A program made the translations under genes and the position numbers. The notes below the pieces were generated by a model. The model saw only the letters and a program-made list of their open reading frames with translations. It searched no databases and was not told where the DNA came from. This document shows, piece by piece, positions 34,560 to 47,765 of a DNA stretch of 64,000 nt. Origin of the DNA: Ceratotherium simum simum (taxonomy: Eukaryota; Chordata; Mammalia; Perissodactyla; Rhinocerotidae). The stretch's first letter is position 1. Every line of letters starts with the position of its first letter. The DNA is taken from contig NW_004454159.1 in NCBI RefSeq assembly GCF_000283155.1, positions 21,768,192 to 21,832,191 of the forward strand, given 5' to 3'.

Positions 34560-37383
34560 TGGGTTATTTCCCTTGCCCCCAAACTTTCTGTAAGATTTAC
34601 CTTTACAATCCAAAAATTACTTGAGGGGAGGAAAATAACGCACAGAGGAAAAAAAAAAAAAAAACCACAAAACTCCTGAAATTTTCCAAAAAATAGAAAA
34701 AAATTCTAAGAAAAGTGTAAACAATTAGGATAGTGTTTTCATACTTTAATATCAACAATTATAAAAGTTTAGGAGAAGTAATAATCACTAAGAACTTTCT
34801 TCAGACAACCAGATGAACTGTCAAATGGGTAATGGTTTTAGTTTCTGCCTAAAAATTAGCTTAACAATAGCCAGGAGGCATTTTTGTGTGTTTGTGGCAC
34901 ATGAAGAAGAGCTGTGCATCTGCTATTCTAAAAGTGTAAAGTACTTGTCAATAGCTCATATATTATTTTAGAATTAACTTGGAGACATTGGCTAAACACT
35001 TTTAGCAAGTGAGAAATACAATGTAAAGTTAAGGTAAATCAGGTCACAGGCAACAGAGCAAATTGCATCCACCACAGAAACAGTTGAATATTTCAAGAAA
35101 ATTAAATGAGAATAGATTTAATGGCATTTAAAGGGAAGATATTTTATGTAAAAACAAAACATTCAAAGCACATCACAAAATTCAAACATGGAAGTTCAGG
35201 AACCAAAATTCTAATGAAGAGAAGTTGTACAACGTGGCAGCAGGAATCAGTAAAGCTTGTATATTCTGATTTTTTTGCTTATTTCAATCCTTCTTAACAT
35301 ACAATTTTACAGTCAAGATTACAGGTTTATGTTTATTTTTACACCACCATTATTTGTACTTAACTGTCTTTTATAGTTAACTTTTTGCCAAATCTACTAC
35401 AATTACACTGGGGCATGTAAAGGAGACTTCTAGCAGCTGCTTTCTGCTCTATAATACGTAACATTAGATAGAGTCTTTCAACTAAAGCTCTGCCCCACAA
35501 ATCTCTTTTTTTCTCTATGTCCCTGCTAAAAACACGCAAAATGGAGAGATTTGAGAATTTCTACTTTCTCAACTCTAGTAGGCCTGATGATATAATTAAA
35601 AGAAGAGCAAAAATTATTAACAGAGCTGCAAAAATTGAGAGAAAAGCCCTACAAAATCTAGGAATGTTTTTCTGACCGTGAATATCTAAGAACTGCCTAC
35701 AATCATGCGAGAGAGGGTCCTCTTCTGCAGAAGAAAATAAATCGTATTAGAGAAAAGAACAGGGGAACAACTCTCAACTCGTGAGAACCACAGGCAGCCT
35801 TTCTCAAGGCAGGCCTAATTGGCAGTCACCCAGCTGTGCCTGTGTGGAGTTGGTCCCCTAGTATCTGGTGGGGACAGCTGGGCTGTGTTGGGGTCATGAG
35901 GAGCTGGGCGCTGACCCGGGAGATGAGGAAGGAGGTTTGTGTGTGACAAGCTGCCTGGTCCAGACTCTGGTCATCAGAAGGACCCAGCAGAAATCTCTCT
36001 AGAATGTGTTTTCTCAAAAAACAAGTAAAAAAAAATAGAATTTCTTGAGAAGGAAGTGAGACCCAGACTCCAGGTTTGTTTTTCTTTGAGGTCCCTGCAT
36101 TGATGCTTTTGTGATGCCGGCTGGCAACACCAGGCCGACATCTGAGCTCACCTGTGTTGTTTCTTTTGGAAGTTAACCCGGATATAATAAAATTTTAATT
36201 GGAGAATTAAATGTAAATTATCCCCTGCTATCCTAACAGAAAAGTGTACAGATAACTTAGAGCTCCTCTTTAAAAGAAAACAGAGGGAAATAGTCTCACT
36301 AATTTCTCAATAATATCCTGTTAAAGCTTTTACTCAATACTCTATTCTCCTGACCAAAAAAAGCAGGAAAATTTAATTTTAAAAAATGCTAAAGAACTTT
36401 TAATACAGAGTAAGCACACTATCACATCATTTACATACTGACTTTCCCAGAAAATCTGAGAGGTCTTTAATGAAATTAAAAGAACAGTGGCTTTCTTAAC
36501 ATTCTTACTTAGTATCTTCCCATCTAACTTTTTACTTAATAAAGTAACGAAAGTGAAGATATTGAATTATGGCATACATTGTATATGTGTGTGTGTGTGA
36601 ATACATATAAATACGTCTATATGAAAGAAAAAATGATAAAATTGCACTAACTCATACACAGTGATTTTTCTGGGCAATTTCATGAGGTATTTCCAGTTAT
36701 TAAGGTAATTTCAGCATCCCAATAATAATTTATAACCTGCAAAACATTAAATTTTGGTAGAAAATAAAAAAGTATTCACTCTTCTATTCTTTACTGACCA
36801 TTTTTCCAAAAACTCAGCAATTCCTTTTGCATTCTTGTTTCTTTTTATCTAAGACTTTTAACGAAATGAATTTGAGAACCGAGACACTAGTCTTGTCGAG
36901 TGGCCTTTACAATTCAAATGAAGGCTACAAGCCTCCTTTTATACGTTCCCCAAACAGTCCTTGAATACATGTGACATATATGTTATCTTTTCCAGGTACA
37001 AGTAAGTATAAGTTGATTTTAATAAATTTCTTCCTATAAAATGATCCTTTGCTTTATATTTACCCTTTTTGTAAAGCACATTCAGTATATTTTATGGATA
37101 AACTAGGATCTTGTCTTATTCTTTCTGAACCTACAACACCCAGCACAGTACACTGCAAACAGCTTGCCACCTCACATCTATTTATGTAAAAGATCGTAAG
37201 AGAAAACCCACCGACTCAAAAAGCACACTTTTAAAGGACTGAATAATTTATTTTAAAAGGAAATTAACTTCATGATAGAAGAAATCATACTGTCCCAAGC
37301 ACTATTAATGCTCTTAGGAACCACAGAAAGCAGTCTTAATGTTATACCATCTGCCATATAGATAAAAGGAAAAAAAAAGTTAC
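34560..37383. other. No named feature
   Basis: Mostly AT-rich intron with an (A)n run near 34651 and a (TG)n at 36586-36599. It runs up to the donor of the exon at 37384. No repeat family is recognised. Confidence 0.45.
36586..36599. repeat. Short (TG)7 microsatellite
   Basis: Seven TG units in an AT-rich setting. Confidence 0.85.
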
Positions 37384-37467
37384 CTTTTTGTGCAAGGCAT
37401 GAAATTCGCTGTACCTTTTTTCAACAAAATGTTTTCTTCCATTCATTAGCACTTCTATCTTAAACAC
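37384..37467 (-). CDS. SNX24: SNX24 coding exon 2 (PX domain, N-terminal half)
   Basis: This is an internal coding exon of sorting nexin 24, a small PX-only protein whose family binds phosphoinositides on endosomal membranes. Read on the minus strand it gives 28 codons starting V-F-K-I-E-V and ending A-L-H-K-K. These correspond to about residues 21-48 of the roughly 169-residue human protein (numbering from memory). It contains the PX hallmark KRYSEF; in PX proteins the Arg of this R-Y-x-x-F motif contacts the 3-phosphate of the lipid. The acceptor is a T-rich tract ending CCTTAG immediately before 37467, and the donor is AAG|GTAAC beginning at 37383. Both borders are phase 0, so it joins in frame to the exon at 24387-24491. 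No stop codon or frameshift is seen. The related SNX22 differs at many of these positions, so SNX24 is favoured. The identity rests on recalled protein sequence, not on a search. Confidence 0.95.
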
Positions 37468-37474
37468 CTAAGGA

Positions 37475-39735
37475 AAAAATTAAAAAGATTAATTCCGCCC
37501 ATTCAAAACCCTCAATTGTCTGATGTGGTAAGTTTGTGACCATGATATATTTCATCCCTTTAATTACAAGAGCTGATCCCCCAAAACCCAGAAGGCTCAG
37601 GAGACCCTGGCCCAACAGCTCTGATTAATGAGCACTCAAGCCAAATGCTCACTAACAAACTGCATTATCCCAGCAACGTGTCTAACAACAACGGAAACTT
37701 AAATGCGTTAAAATGCTCCAGAACTTTTTAATCAGAGAATGGTCCTCCCTTAAAATTATTTCACCCAACGCCTACGATGACATCGAAATACAAGTGTGAT
37801 GCAACAGCAACAGTCTGGTAAAAATCGCAGGTCCGCGGCGTCCCATTATGAGTATTTCAGTGACAGCAGTGCTGTGTCATGTATAAGACAATCATGCAAA
37901 CAGTAGTGCATTTTAGGTTAATTTCTTCCTAACCTGCATATTCATCTCTAGTCTCAGCTGGGCTTATTCTGCTGTTTGCAAAAAGGGAAGATGCAGCAAA
38001 GGTTCATTTTCCCTGCATGATCCGAGTGACAGCTTGTGCTCCCACCTCCAGAAGGTTGAAAGGCCAGATGAAAAGGCTCTCTGGGTGTGCTAATTAGTAG
38101 GCACTAACATGACATTTTCTTGATTCTTAGGTCAGTGGGTCAAGACTGGGAATAAGGGACGAGAAATATTGTGAAATGCTCATGAAAACACAATGTTAAG
38201 GTGGGGTGGTGGATGGATGCTTGGCAGGAGCTAAAGAGAAGGTGTGCTCTGTTATTTTCAAGAGTTTGTCATTGACTCCTGTTTTGCTGAGTGAGTTTGT
38301 CAACACCAAGATGAAGCAATATTGTTCAATGACTTAGTAAGCCTAATTTCCTGTCTCAATTGCCATTCTGAAAAAAACAAAACTAAACTAAAGTTGAGGT
38401 CTCAAGACTGAAGAGTATTAAAAGCACGCTTACTTTAACCCTAAAAAGAACTACTTAGAGTTAACATATGAGATACAAGGTCACACATCTTCGTTATGAA
38501 AATAGATCCCTGTGGCTCTATATTTCAGCCTTATATGTAAGTATGACTCTTTTGGGAAGCCAGAAATTATGTCATGAAACATAATATGTGTTTGTATTTT
38601 TGTACTTCTTCGAATCAGAAACAAAATCTTCTGTTGCACGACTCAGTTTAAGAAACCTGCGTTTATTAAATAAGTGGTAAATTTTTACCAATTTAATCAA
38701 TATTTTATACTAACATTTGGTTTTTCAAGAAGTCTCCCTAAAAAGTAGTTTTCTTTGGCGAATCACTGAAAATTTTTCTTCTAAAAACATATGCATATGT
38801 TTCAAACTCGCAGATATAAGTACACTATTTTTTTTTTAGAAAATAATTCTGTTTACTAATTTGCTAAAGAAAATTATTCTTCTTCAAAAACCTTGCCAGG
38901 AATAGAATGAGGAAAATACCCTGAGAAACACAAACAAAAGAAGCACAGCTTCCATTGGAGGCTTTGTTAATATGATACAGAGCCCCTTTTTTCAGTGTCA
39001 GGGCCCAGATTTAAATCAGGACAATGTAGCAGCAATGACAGCAGTTTCCATCTGCTGAGCCGCATGAAATAAAGGAAGTTATCTTCCGAGTTCAGTTACT
39101 TGAGGCTTCATCACAAAAACCACCACTTTAATTGGCATGTTTGTTGCAGAATCCATAAAGGAAGGAGAAAGTTGAGGACTCGGTAAGGCTCAACCTACCA
39201 GGTCACCCCTCAAGGTGCCCCCTCTTGAAGGCCAGGGATAAGACACTACACAACAGCTGCTCATGGAATGTCATCCCTTCTATCGACCAGATGGTCCCAT
39301 CACCAAGTTCCACAGTTACTTTTCACAATCACTAAATTCAGGGGGCAAGGGGAGGAGGTACACACACACACAGAGGAAAGTATATGATAAATTTTAATTC
39401 TAATATTTTTATTATGTTGCCATTTAAAAAATGCACAATTATACCTCATATTGTGAAGACTTACTTTTAAATTCTGAGAAAACATTTTGGAAAGGAAGTT
39501 GGTTAATCAGAATTTCCATGACAATGTGAAGCATGAAATGGAGTCAATTTAATAAATCCTGTTTTCCTGAATTCCATACCAGATTTTTTTTAAAGAGTTT
39601 CTGATACACGTTGTCTCTGCTGCCTGGAAAACCTGTTCCTGCTTTGCTCTCCTGGCAAACTCGCAGTGGTTGTCATCTACCTCTAAGGTGTGGGCAGCAC
39701 AGGATGATGTAGGGAAAGCACGCAGCACAGTATCT
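37475..39735. other. Non-repeat intron upstream of exon 2
   Basis: No repeat is recognised. 37760-37860 has several CpGs in otherwise AT-rich DNA and a near-palindrome TGACAGCAGTGCTGTGTCA; see the findings. A short (CA)n lies at 39361-39372. Confidence 0.45.
39361..39372. repeat. Short (CA)6 microsatellite
   Basis: Six CA units. Confidence 0.85.
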
Positions 39736-39741
39736 GGAATC

Positions 39742-40040
39742 CATTCATTTATTTAACAGGTATTTACTGAGTGACTACAACGTGCCCAGGAGTTGTTCTA
39801 GGCTCTGGGGATTCAGCAGTGAACAAAACAGACAAGAGCCCAGCCTCATGGAGTGTACATCCTATCTAGAGACGGAGGCCGACTATACACATGTGAATGA
39901 ATATGGTGAAGTCAAGACATAAGAAGTGCTGGGAGGAGCAATGCAGCAGGGTAAGGAGACAGAGCTGGACAAGGGTGCTGTTTTAGACAGTGTAGTCAGA
40001 GAAGGCCTCCGTGAGCAGAGAGGCGGCGAGAGGTACAAAG
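39742..40040 (-). repeat. L2 LINE fragment, minus strand
   Basis: Reverse-complement L2 3' pattern: 'CATTCATTTATTTAACAGGT', 'ATTTACTGAGTGACTACAAC', 'TCTGGGGATTCAGCAGTGAA', 'CAAAACAGACAAGAGCCC', 'GTCAGAGAAGGCCTCCGTG'. Confidence 0.8.
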
Positions 40041-40149
40041 TCCCTGACAAGAGTTGAATGTGGCTGCCTTTGAAATTTTGGACTGGGAGTGGGTGGACAA
40101 GAACTATTTGTTTTCAATCTTATTTTTTTAAAAAATTTTAAGTTAAAAT

Positions 40150-41640
40150 CTAGTGCAGGATGATTTCCACTTCTGGCCAAGATGGAGTAATGGGGAGCAG
40201 ATTCACCCTCCTACTAAAAACTGGGACAAAATATGTGGAAAAAATGGCTCTCAAGACATTGGACATGAGGAAATGAAGGACTGTAAGAGATGGGAAACAA
40301 ACAAGGTGAGCCCTATGATTATCCCAGGCAGAGCCCTGAGGTCCCCTGAGTTAGGGAGAGGGAGGGGGGAGTCCGGGGAAGCCAAGGTGGTTCCAGTTCT
40401 CAGGGCAGGGTATTGAAGAGGAGTGAGCTACACACAGAGAGGACTCCTGCAACCTGCCAGAGGTCTCCCTCCAGCAGCTGAATCCCCATCAGCACATGGG
40501 ACGGGGGCAACTACCTGAGGATGGGAAGAGATTAGAGAGAACAGTGCTCAGAGCTCACAGACAACTGGGCATAGTGCCTATTCCCAAAAGCCAGGGTAGA
40601 AAACCTTATCATTCATGAGGCATTAGAGACTCAGGAGGGTCTTGCCTCAGTAGTGGGGCAAAATTAGCTGTAGACTAAAAGCTCTTTTAGACTAGTGTAA
40701 CAAAGCTTAAAAGCTAGACCTGAAGAAAGCTAACTTTCCGAGTAACTTAACTGCATGTCAAAACAAAGCTCAAAAATATTTTTAGGAATATAAAAATATC
40801 CAGCACCCAACAAGTTAAAATTTATAAAGTATGGCATCCAATCAAAAAGAAATAGGAAAATTCAACTCATAATGAGAAGAAAAACCAATTAATACAAACT
40901 GATCCAGAAATGATACAGATGATAAAATTAGTACACAAAGTATCAAAATCATTATTATAAGGGACTTTCTTATGTTCAAGAATCCAGAGGAAAGGCAGAC
41001 CATGTTAAGTGGAGGCATGGAAGATATAAATAAGAAGACAATAGGTCTGGGTCCTGTTGATGAAATCAACAATGTCTATGATTTAAAAAAAAACATAGCT
41101 GGGATTAATAGCTGATTAGACACTGCAGAAGAAAAGATAAATAAGCTTAAAGACCCAGCAATAGAAAATGTCCAAAACGAAATAGAGAGAGGGAAAAAAC
41201 TAAAAAATAAATAAACAGAGCATCAGTGAACTACGGGACAACTTTAAACAGCAAAACGTACGTATAATTGGAGTTCCCATAAAAATGTGTGTATAATTAT
41301 GTATAAAGGGAGTCCTCTTCCCATAAGGGAGAGAAGGGGTCAGGGGTTGGGGAGAAAGACATATGAATTTGAAGAAATCATGATCAAAATTTTTCCCAAT
41401 TTGATGGAAACTATAAACCCACATCCAAGAAGACCAATTGACCCAAGCACAAGAAACATGGGGGGAAAAAAACAGAAATTCAAGGCAAAAAATAATTAAA
41501 TTGTTTAAAACCAGTAAGAAAGAGAAAATCTGAAGAGCAGCCAGAGAAAAAAGAGACACTATGTAGAAGAGGAAGAAAAATAAGTTTGATAACAAATTTC
41601 TCAAATATTTCTATAAATAACCAAGCTTATAAGAGTGATT
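40150..41640 (+). repeat. Old L1M 5' UTR and ORF1 region
   Basis: The left part has 'TTTCCACTTCTGGCCAAGAT' and old L1 5' sequence. The ORF1-like part has 'GATGAAATCAACAATG', 'AAATAAACAGAGCATCAGTG', 'AACTACGGGACAACTTTAAA', 'TATAATTGGAGTTCCC', 'TTGATGGAAACTATAAACCC' and 'AAAACCAGTAAGAAAGAGAA'. Frames are broken throughout. The 134-codon minus-strand frame at 41200-41604 is its antisense shadow. Confidence 0.75.
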
Positions 41641-41804
41641 CAATGCATACATACTTCAGTTATGTTTTAAACTTAATAGAAATATGTTCTATGTAAAGTA
41701 GCATGCATAAAGTAAAATGTACAATTTAAGGCCAATTAAATTTTTAATCATTATTTTTAAAGTTTTTAGGTAATTTTTCCCAGTCAAATGCTAATAATAG
41801 TAAT

Positions 41805-42050
41805 AACACTAACAACAAAGACTTATATAGCACTTATCATGTGCAGGCACTGTTCCTAGCTCTTTACTCATAAGAATCACTCATTTAATTCTCACAACTT
41901 CATATGAGATAGGTACTATTATCCCCATTTTACAGGTAAGGAAACTGAGGCATGGATTAAGTATCTTGCCCATGGTAGAGGTGCATTTTGAACCCAGAGA
42001 TCTGGTTCTTGAATCTGCTTTCTTAATCACTGCACAATACTGACTCCCAG
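41805..42050 (-). repeat. MIR SINE, minus strand, nearly full length
   Basis: 'TAGCACTTATCATGTGCAGG', 'CACTGTTCCTAGCTCTTTAC', 'ATTATCCCCATTTTACAGGT', 'AAGGAAACTGAGGCATGG', 'TTTGAACCCAGAGATCTGG' and 'TTAATCACTGCACAATACTG' cover the whole MIR in reverse. Confidence 0.88.
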
Positions 42051-42369
42051 TGAACAGCTTCCTTACATGGTCCTATTCACTGGGGGAAATAAAACACTTG
42101 GATGTGGGAGAAATCCCAGGATCATTCTGGAGTGATGACAATACCCTCCATCCATTCTCCTCCCAAGGTTCTATCTTCTGGAGGGGGCTTTGCAAGAACA
42201 CAGGACACTTGGCAGGGAGGGTGGTGGTGGTGGCAGGAGGTCTCTACCTCCAGCTATTTGGAGCCTGTGATTCTCTCAATCCAACCAGAACACTGATCTA
42301 TATAAAAAGCATAGAACAATGTAGAGCAGAGTGATACTTCTTTATATTACCTCTTCTTATCAGGATCTG

Positions 42370-43090
42370 TGCCCACACCACCCCCTCAATCTCCTTACAC
42401 TGTGGTTCCAAATCTTAGCTTGTATGGTTTTTGCTATAAAAATAATACGTGCTTATGGAAAAAAAATTTCAAAAAGTCCAAAGAATATAAACTGAAAAGT
42501 ATAAATTTCTTACACAAGAGAATTGTCTAAGTCCTTGCCAACTCAAGAGGCATCATAAATATCCTTTTAAAAATTGTCTATATACATATAAGCTCTGTAT
42601 GTACACATATATACAGAAATTATTTTATTTTCTTACACAACTGAAGCCACATCATATAGTTCTACTACTTTACGTTTTTTACTACTTTTATTTTATATAT
42701 TTAAAACACATCGGGCATCTTTATCAGGACATTTTGACATGCCTCATTCGCTAATGGCTACATAGTATACCTAGGTATGACTGTTATCATACTTATTTAA
42801 TTAGGACCCTAGGGCATATAATAAGTTACTGTACTATTTTGCTCGCGTTCTCTCTCTATATATCATCCTTGTTCCTGTATGTGGACTTACATACATACAC
42901 ATACAGAATAAATTACCAAAAATTTTGCCCAATTTACCCTCTCGAATGTCCTAAGTTACACTGCCACCAATAGGATATAGAATGTCTGGCCCATCCTGAT
43001 TAACACTGGCCATTAGTCACTTCAGCAATCTGATGAGTGAAATGAGAACTAACTGGGTATATTTTGACGAGTGTGTATAGTGCCATAAGT
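42370..43090 (+). repeat. Old LINE-like repeat (uncertain)
   Basis: 'ATGGCTACATAGTATACC', 'TAAATTACCAAAAATTTTGC', 'TAAGTTACACTGCCACCAAT' and 'GATTAACACTGGCCATTAG' recall the 3' part of old L1 elements. Highly diverged. Confidence 0.4.
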
Positions 43091-45195
43091 TTCCACTCCA
43101 ACTATCTCACATAAAAGTACATAGAGGCTCGACCTACCTGTCTAACCCTCTACTCATAAAGACATCCTTGCCCTCAGAGATTTCCAGAAATCTCTCTGTA
43201 TAAAGCAAGGGAAGCTTCATGTAACTAAATAAACATATTAAGCTTCCATTTAGGTTTGCTTAAAAAACGCAAATTATATTGTTCATGTGACTAAACTCTA
43301 GCCACAGTCCTAGGAACAATATTAAGTCCTTAGAATTCAAATTGAAAAGAAAAATAAATACTACTTTAAAGGGAAGATTTTTATTTGTAAGTGTGGTTTT
43401 GATTACACGTTAGAGGCATTTTTTTTTCCTTTGCGGTAATATGTCTGAAATTACTCTGGAAGTCAATGATAAAATCTTTCAATATTTGAGTTTACACCCA
43501 ATTTTTCAGGAATATATCGAAGAAATAAAATAAGCTAAAGAAGGACTTAACCCATATTCCAGGTTGAATGGTGTCTGTCTTCAGAAGCTTACAAAGTTAT
43601 TCATTTCTAATTAAAGCAAAAGATATTTAATAAATAACTTAAGTGGCTTCCAAATACAGATGAGGATTCTATATACAAATAAAGTTTTAAGTCCAGTGTT
43701 CCAAGTAGTTTGAGTCACTAAATTGTTATGCTGAGAATCTAAGATACACGTGAAGGACAACTACCAGCTTTGAACATGACTTTTCTTATATGTATGTTAA
43801 CGCTTGTTCAAATGAAACAAGATGAACCAAATATTAACTCTGGGCTTGAAATCAACGTATTCTCCTTCTTAAGTAAGAATAAGCATGAAAGATACAATAA
43901 AATTAAAAAGGTTGTTATTCCACTATAAAAAGTTATATCTCTAAAAGAGCAATTTATTGAGTGCCTATTGGGGGCCAGACTCTCAATGGGTATTCATTCA
44001 TATTACACAGATTTTTGTTATGAGGGAAAAATGGTAAGAAACCCTCTAATTATAAATTATTATGATATTCAATGACTAAGTAAATTTACAGTTCAATAAA
44101 AAACTAGTGTAAAAGTTTAATTTGTTCCTATTCTGAGATTTAAATCATATTTCCTCTCTTCTAAGATGCCACATTGATAAAGTGAGAAACATTAACTTAA
44201 TTATATTATTTTTGTGGAGAAGCTGCTAACGTCTTTTTTCTTATGTCTTTGAAAACATCTAAACTTCAGAAATCTTAAAACGTTTTTAATAAAATGATAT
44301 ACTGCTTCAAGTAAACCACCGCTTAAGGAAAGAGAACAATTCTCTAAATTAAACTGCTGTAAATACCTACAGAACATCTGTGTAAGAGTTGGGCATGATT
44401 AAATTTATGCGTGTGTATATATTCTTTTAATATGATTCTTCTTTGCAAAGAAAATTCATGATACCAAGATACCAAAAAGGACCCCCCCCAAAATATAAAA
44501 AAAATCCCTGATGAAAGAACAAAAAATAAAAAAAAAATAAATAGAGCAAGCGCAATCTTAGGTAGAAAGATCAAAAGGGTTTACCAGACCCCAGGGAAAA
44601 ATAAGACATCTACCTACTCTGGATTTTTTTTTTAATTACGACAATGAAAAAAGGCACTGCCAGTACACAGATGGAAAAAAAGCAGGAACAAAGATCAGGG
44701 TGACCCCAAACTTTTTTTCTGCCACAAGAAATGCCTCCCCAGAAAAAAGTGGAGCAATGTCTGCAGAGTTTTATCAGAATATTATTTTACAATCATCTCA
44801 GTTATTATTCACATGTAAAGGCAACAAAAAGGCAATCTCGTTGTGGGCAAACTCAGAACACAAATAACCCACACATTCTTTTTGAAAAAAATTACTGCAA
44901 GATGTAGAACTGCCGATGGAAAGATGAATCACAGTAAGAACTCAAAAATATAGGAATATAAAAGGCCAGCCATTGTCGTTGTTATCATCAAAGACTATGA
45001 TCCAGGGAAGGAGTAAACGAACACAAAGAAAGACAACATTGTAAAGAGGCTGCCGCTCATGAAGAGGCTGAGGACATCTCCAGCAGGAAGCACGCAGTGG
45101 TTTCACCGCCATTTGGAGCCAGCCTGCCTTCTCACAGGGTCTCTACAAAGAAAGGGTTTGTGGTTGAAGTAGCTTGGTAAATAGAGAAACAAAAG
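43091..45195. other. No named feature
   Basis: AT-rich intron. A scrap at 43950-44040 ('TTATTGAGTGCCTATTGGGG') could be an L2/MIR start in reverse. A-rich tracts lie near 44500-44540. Confidence 0.4.
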
Positions 45196-45199
45196 AATC

Positions 45200-45560
45200 T
45201 ACTGAAATCTACAGAAAACCTGGTTCAAAATTATGGCTTCATATGCCTTCAAAGTTTGATGGTGAATGATCTTTAACCCAGAATTCCATATCCAGGCAAA
45301 TTTTTCACCAAGAATGAGAGTGCTCTTTGCAAACATGCAGGGGTGCAAAAACTGTATGTATTATGTACACATTCAGGAAATTTTCTTTGAAGATTTTTTT
45401 TTAAAAAAGGAATTGCAAAAAGAAGCCAAGAAACTGTGGACCTAATCTAGAAATAAAATGGGGGAAAAAGCTCAAAATGGCAGCTTTGCAGCCTAAAAAG
45501 TATTCAAATTAGAATAAGAAGCCAGAGGGCTCCAAGAAGAATGCCTTCAAAGGGAAATTC
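45200..45560 (+). repeat. L1/HAL1-type fragment
   Basis: 'AACCCAGAATTCCATATCCA', 'GGCAAATTTTTCACCAAGAA' and 'AACATGCAGGGGTGCAAAAA' match the ORF1-end region of L1/HAL1 elements. Confidence 0.5.
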
Positions 45561-47335
45561 CTTCAAAGAGGAAATAGGTATGATTAATACCAATTATAAT
45601 TAATAAGGTTTTAGTGATAGTGTCAAAGCATTTGCCTTTTTCTATCAAGAACAAAAAATGTGCTTAAAAATTCCAAGAAAACCAACCAAACAAAACCACA
45701 TACAATGTAAAGGTCCAAATATAAAGCAAAATAAATGTAATATAGTTTGGTGCAGTTTAAAGAATAAGAGTGTCCATTTGAAATAATGCTTGAAACATTC
45801 TCCACTGAGCAGTACAGATTTAGTAATTTATAAGGCTACATTTCCTTCTCTGCAGTTCCAAACACTTGATTATACAGTGAAAATATAAATAAATATATGT
45901 ACACACACATATATAATTATAATATTGGGAAAATTATTGTGCTCCGTTTTTAGCAATCTATATAGCATAGAAGACAATTATTTTTACAGAACAGCTTGTA
46001 AATATTTTAAACCTTGTCAGTATAAAAAATAATGGCATAACTAGCAGAAAATAGGAGATGAATGGGGGAGGAATTGGGCGAAAAGAAGTAAATAGGGTGC
46101 AAATGTTTTCATCTTACATAACTGGTAGTCAAAGGATAGTGCTAAAAATGGTGGATGAAGCAAGTGGTTCAAGTTACAAAGTAACAAATAGAAAAAGTTA
46201 TAATGTTGACTTTTTTACTGATGAAACTAGAATCAGGTACATAGTGGAAACTGAGTATGAGGGTTGGGAAATACAAGGGTGGAGTGAACTAAATTCATAT
46301 TTCAAAGTGGAGGAACAATAGACATCTTCTAACATTCAAGAAATAGAGATACAGATACGTTGTTATTTAGAGTCATGCTTAAAACAAATTAACAACTTTT
46401 CAACTAACTTCTAGTTCTGGAAGGTACATTTTATTTTTCCTTTTACATGTTTATATAGTGTGGGAATTTTTTCCATGTACATGTATTACTTTCAGACAAA
46501 CTAATAATGGCATAATCCCTGCTAAATGTTTTAGTTTTAAATCTCTCTGGTTATAAAGAAAAAATTTTCTTGAGTTTATTGATATTTATAGCATTACAGG
46601 TTTTCAGTCTAAACCTAGTACTGACTAATTTTAGCTGCAGCTCCTTGACTGGTTATTTGATTATGAAAAGTCTTCATTTTTCTTTTCCTCTTAAGCTGTA
46701 TCTATATGACACAAAAGCAATCAATCCATTCAGGGTGAGGGGAAAAATGCACTCGAATACAGCAGGTCATATATGTTGATTGGCTAACACAGTTTTTCAT
46801 TTGTTTCAATATCATGTAGCTTTGACTTAGATTTTCTATAAAATGTGAACACTGCTGGTTCTTTGCTTAACTGAGTCATTGTGGCAATAAATCACATATT
46901 ATGTTAAACAAGCATTCTGGAAGATAGATGCTATATGAGCTTTATTATTCTCTTTTATGACTTGCTTTGAAAGAATGAAAATAAATAAATCTGTATTACT
47001 TACTAACGAGCAAATATCTAAATATTTTTGAGCCATAGTATCTTCATTAATAAAATAAGTTGACTACATAAAATACGCATAGAAAGGTAACAAAGGAAAT
47101 CCGTCAAAATGATGCCTGAGTGGTAGAATTACAAATTATCATAATTTTCTCTATAATCTCTATTTTTCACCAGAGCATATATCATTCTTATAATTAGAAA
47201 AAAATTAATCAAATTTCTGCCTACTGGAGTAAATGTAACAAATGATTATTCATTTTTTAATACAACTATCAAGTTCTTAGGAAATTCATTTACGTATTTT
47301 CACAGATACTTATTGAGCATCTGCTCTGCTCATGT
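45561..47335. other. No named feature
   Basis: AT-rich intron with TA/CA-rich simple sequence near 45890-45925. The stretch around 46440-46500 might be an old L1 3' end, but I cannot support it. Confidence 0.4.
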
Positions 47336-47337
47336 GC

Positions 47338-47765
47338 TATAGGTCAGAAGTCCAGTGGGCTCAGCGGTTCTCTGCTTTAAGTCTCACTGGGCTGAAATCA
47401 AGAAGCTGGCAGTGCTGGGTTCCCTTCTGGTGGTCCTAGGGCAGAAGAGGCCCCTAGTGGTTCCTTGTGGTTGAAGGACTAAGGTCCCGTTTTCTTGCTG
47501 GCTGTCAGCTGAGGGCAGTCCCTAGCTTCTAAAGGCTACCTGAGTTACTTTGTTCATGACCCGCTTTCTCCATCTTCAAAGCCAGCAACAGCAGGTCAAG
47601 TCCTTCTCATGTCACATTTCTCTGACCCACGCTTCTGCTTTTCTCTTCCATTTTTAAGGACTCATATGATTATAGTGGGCCCGCTCAGATAATCCAAGAT
47701 AATCTCCATAATCTCAAGGTCCTTAACTTTAATCACATCTATTACATCCCTTAGATCAGGGAGAA
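47338..47765 (-). repeat. MLT1-type LTR fragment, minus strand
   Basis: Reverse-complement MLT1 phrases: 'ATAGGTCAGAAGTCCAGTGG', 'CTCACTGGGCTGAAATCAAG', 'CATCTTCAAAGCCAGCAACA', 'GATAATCCAAGATAATCTCC' and 'AAGGTCCTTAACTTTAATCA'. Ends are truncated and no duplication was identified. It is the only LTR here in the same orientation as SNX24. Confidence 0.75.

Larger units (their letters stand above)
24492..37383 (-). other. SNX24: SNX24 intron 2 (complete)
   Basis: Complete phase-0 intron of 12,892 bp, bounded by a GTAAC donor at 37383 and a TATAG acceptor at 24492 (minus strand). It is repeat-dense between about 25150 and 34450: HAL1, three MLT1-type LTRs, L2-like, L1, MIR and MER5-like copies. 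Confidence 0.9.

Noticed and set aside
41200..41604. 134-codon minus-strand open frame
   Set aside because: It is the antisense of an old L1 ORF1 region; its hydrophobic, Phe-rich composition reflects complement of A-rich L1 sequence.
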